The notes under the pieces are model-generated. The model ran no database searches and had not been told where the DNA came from. It worked only from the letters and a program-made list of their open reading frames with translations. A stretch of 64,000 bases of DNA from Bog-532 sp963742875 (lineage in GTDB: Bacteria > Actinomycetota > Actinomycetes > Streptosporangiales > Streptosporangiaceae). A program made the translations under genes and the position numbers. The stretch is from the NCBI GenBank assembly GCA_963742875.1, contig CAVUNO010000003.1, positions 124,001-188,000 on the forward strand, given 5' to 3'. Below, in pieces: positions 62,915 through 64,000 of the stretch; the first letter of the stretch is position 1, and each line of letters opens with the position of its first letter.

Positions 62915-63804
62915 GGCCCTGGCTGGCTGCCCCGGCTCTCGCGCTGCTGACGACACTGACCGCCTGCGGCGGCACCTCGCCGGTGGCACCGCCGACGGGG
63001 ATATCTGAACTGGGCATCTTCGAGCCGGGCGTGCCGGAGTCGTATGCCCCGGTCGCGCACTTCACCGCGGCCTCAGGGGTCCGGCCGAACCTGGACGTTT
63101 ACTACAGCAGCTGGTACGAGCCGTTCCAGCCCGCATTCTCGGCGGGTGCAGCGCGGCACGGTGCAGTGACGCTGGTGCAGATCGACCCCACAGGCATCAA
63201 CCTCGCGGCGATCGCCGCAGGAAAATACGACACGTACCTGCGCATCTACGCGGCCGCCGTCCGCTCCTGTGGCCGCAAGGTCATCCTGAGTTTCGGCCAC
63301 GAGATGAACGCATCGTGGTACTCCTGGGGCTTCACGCACACTTCCCCGCCGACTTTCGTGGCGGCGTGGCGGCACATAGTCACCCTGTTCCGCGCGGCGG
63401 GCGCACGGAACGTGACCTGGCTGTGGACGGTGAACGTCACCGATGCCAGCCCGGTCGGCCCCATCGCCCCGTGGTGGCCCGGTGATGATTACGTGACCTG
63501 GGTGGGTATCGACGGTTACTTCTACGGGTCGTCCCAGACGTTCGGCACGGTATTCCGCCCGACCATCACCGCAGTGCGCGCAATTACCAGCGACCCCGTG
63601 CTCATCGCGGAGACCGCTACTGCGCCCGCTGCGAACAAACCAGCGAAGGTCGCCAGCCTGTTCGCAGGCGTTCGCGTCTACGGGCTCCTCGGATTCGTGT
63701 GGTTCGACGCTGATAAGGAGCAGGACTGGCGTCTCAGCGACGACCCTGCCGCAATGGCCGCGCTTCGTGTCGGCGAGGCCGCCTACATGAAAGGACATCT
63801 GTAA
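62911..63804 (+). CDS. GH26-like beta-mannanase/endoglucanase lipoprotein
   Basis: A 297-residue lipoprotein: signal peptide ALALLTTLTAC with a lipobox Cys at about residue 20, then a (beta/alpha)8 domain. VILSFGHEMNASWYSWGFTH contains the acid/base Glu and DPVLIAETATAP the nucleophile position of GH26 enzymes. It starts at TTG 62911, overlapping the TGA of the synthase gene. Its stop overlaps the next ATG (TAATG). It probably trims the polymer made by the adjacent synthase. Confidence 0.9.
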   Translation: MRPWLAAPALALLTTLTACGGTSPVAPPTGISELGIFEPGVPESYAPVAHFTAASGVRPNLDVYYSSWYEPFQPAFSAGAARHGAVTLVQIDPTGINLAAIAAGKYDTYLRIYAAAVRSCGRKVILSFGHEMNASWYSWGFTHTSPPTFVAAWRHIVTLFRAAGARNVTWLWTVNVTDASPVGPIAPWWPGDDYVTWVGIDGYFYGSSQTFGTVFRPTITAVRAITSDPVLIAETATAPAANKPAKVASLFAGVRVYGLLGFVWFDADKEQDWRLSDDPAAMAALRVGEAAYMKGHL

Positions 63805-64000
63805 TGACTGCGCGCCTCACCGTGCTCGGCGCCGGGTACTTGGGTATCACTCACGCCGTGTGCATGGCCCACCTCGGGCACGATGTGCTCGCCGTGGACA
63901 CCGACGCCGGCCGGGTGGATCAGCTGAGCTCTGGGCGCGTGCCCATCCACGAGCCGGGCCTCGCAGATCTGCTGCGCACCGGGCTGGACTCGGGGCGGCT
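63804..64000 (+). CDS. UDP-glucose/GDP-mannose dehydrogenase family, N-terminal part (cut by window end)
   Basis: The first 65 residues show the NAD-binding fold MTARLTVLGAGYLGITHAVC and VLAVDTDAGRVDQLSSGRVP followed by IHEPGLADLL, diagnostic of UDP-sugar dehydrogenases. The ATG overlaps the stop of the GH26-like gene. Its product would supply uronic-acid donors to the polysaccharide pathway. Confidence 0.92.
   Translation, partial: MTARLTVLGAGYLGITHAVCMAHLGHDVLAVDTDAGRVDQLSSGRVPIHEPGLADLLRTGLDSGR

Overview
The window is high-GC DNA with strong GC at third codon positions. GTG starts are common and neighbouring genes often overlap by four bases. It carries families known mainly from Actinobacteria (DUF2530, DUF3027, DUF3263, an IdeR/DtxR-type repressor, a CIRCE-controlled groEL without groES, citA/pdxH/serC linkage, thrC next to a MoaD-like gene). 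It is best read as part of a filamentous-actinomycete chromosome (Streptomyces/Streptosporangiales-like); the genus cannot be fixed from the sequence.

Regions. (1) 1-31.3 kb is mostly housekeeping: a two-component pair, a PAS-GAF-PP2C-HATPase phosphatase, an IdeR-like repressor, pdxH, citA and serC, an RNA cyclic phosphodiesterase, an MFS/MarR unit, groEL with two CIRCE operators, two cold-shock genes, thrC behind a SAM-I riboswitch, otsA/otsB, a SAM-hydrolysing enzyme, a subtilase-fold protein with no catalytic residues, and phospholipid acyltransferase/membrane genes. A roughly 2 kb foreign-looking segment lies between pdxH and citA, flanked by 120-bp direct repeats; one of its genes has an in-frame TAG. 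(2) 31.5-51.6 kb, minus strand, is an extracellular contractile injection system (eCIS, phage-tail-like) locus: truncated sheath, tube, gp26-like protein, DUF4255 protein, AAA+ ATPase, hub/LysM/gpD-like parts, a spike fused to the end of a baseplate J protein, a tail-I-like protein, a DUF6519 protein and a DUF4157 protein. It is interrupted by an IS1634-family element with an 8-bp target duplication, flanked by a broken IS1380-family transposase and an HNH nuclease gene, and scattered with one-base frameshifts. As read it cannot encode a complete particle. (3) 51.6-59.5 kb is a signalling and mobile-DNA graveyard: a CHASE3 histidine kinase followed by a 15-residue stub of a response regulator, a recombinase remnant, a glutamate-cysteine-ligase-type enzyme, a frameshifted GAF-PP2C phosphatase, a LuxR-type remnant and several short tandem repeats. 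(4) 59.5-64 kb is an exopolysaccharide locus: PMT/ArnT-like membrane glycosyltransferase, BcsA-like family-2 glycosyltransferase, GH26-like lipoprotein and the start of a UDP-sugar dehydrogenase.

Many broken genes in regions 2 and 3 keep intact start/stop overlaps with their neighbours, and their total lengths often equal 3n+1. This pattern could mean recent decay or one-base assembly errors; raw reads would separate the two. The truncated sheath, the spike-J fusion and the IS insertion are not one-base effects.
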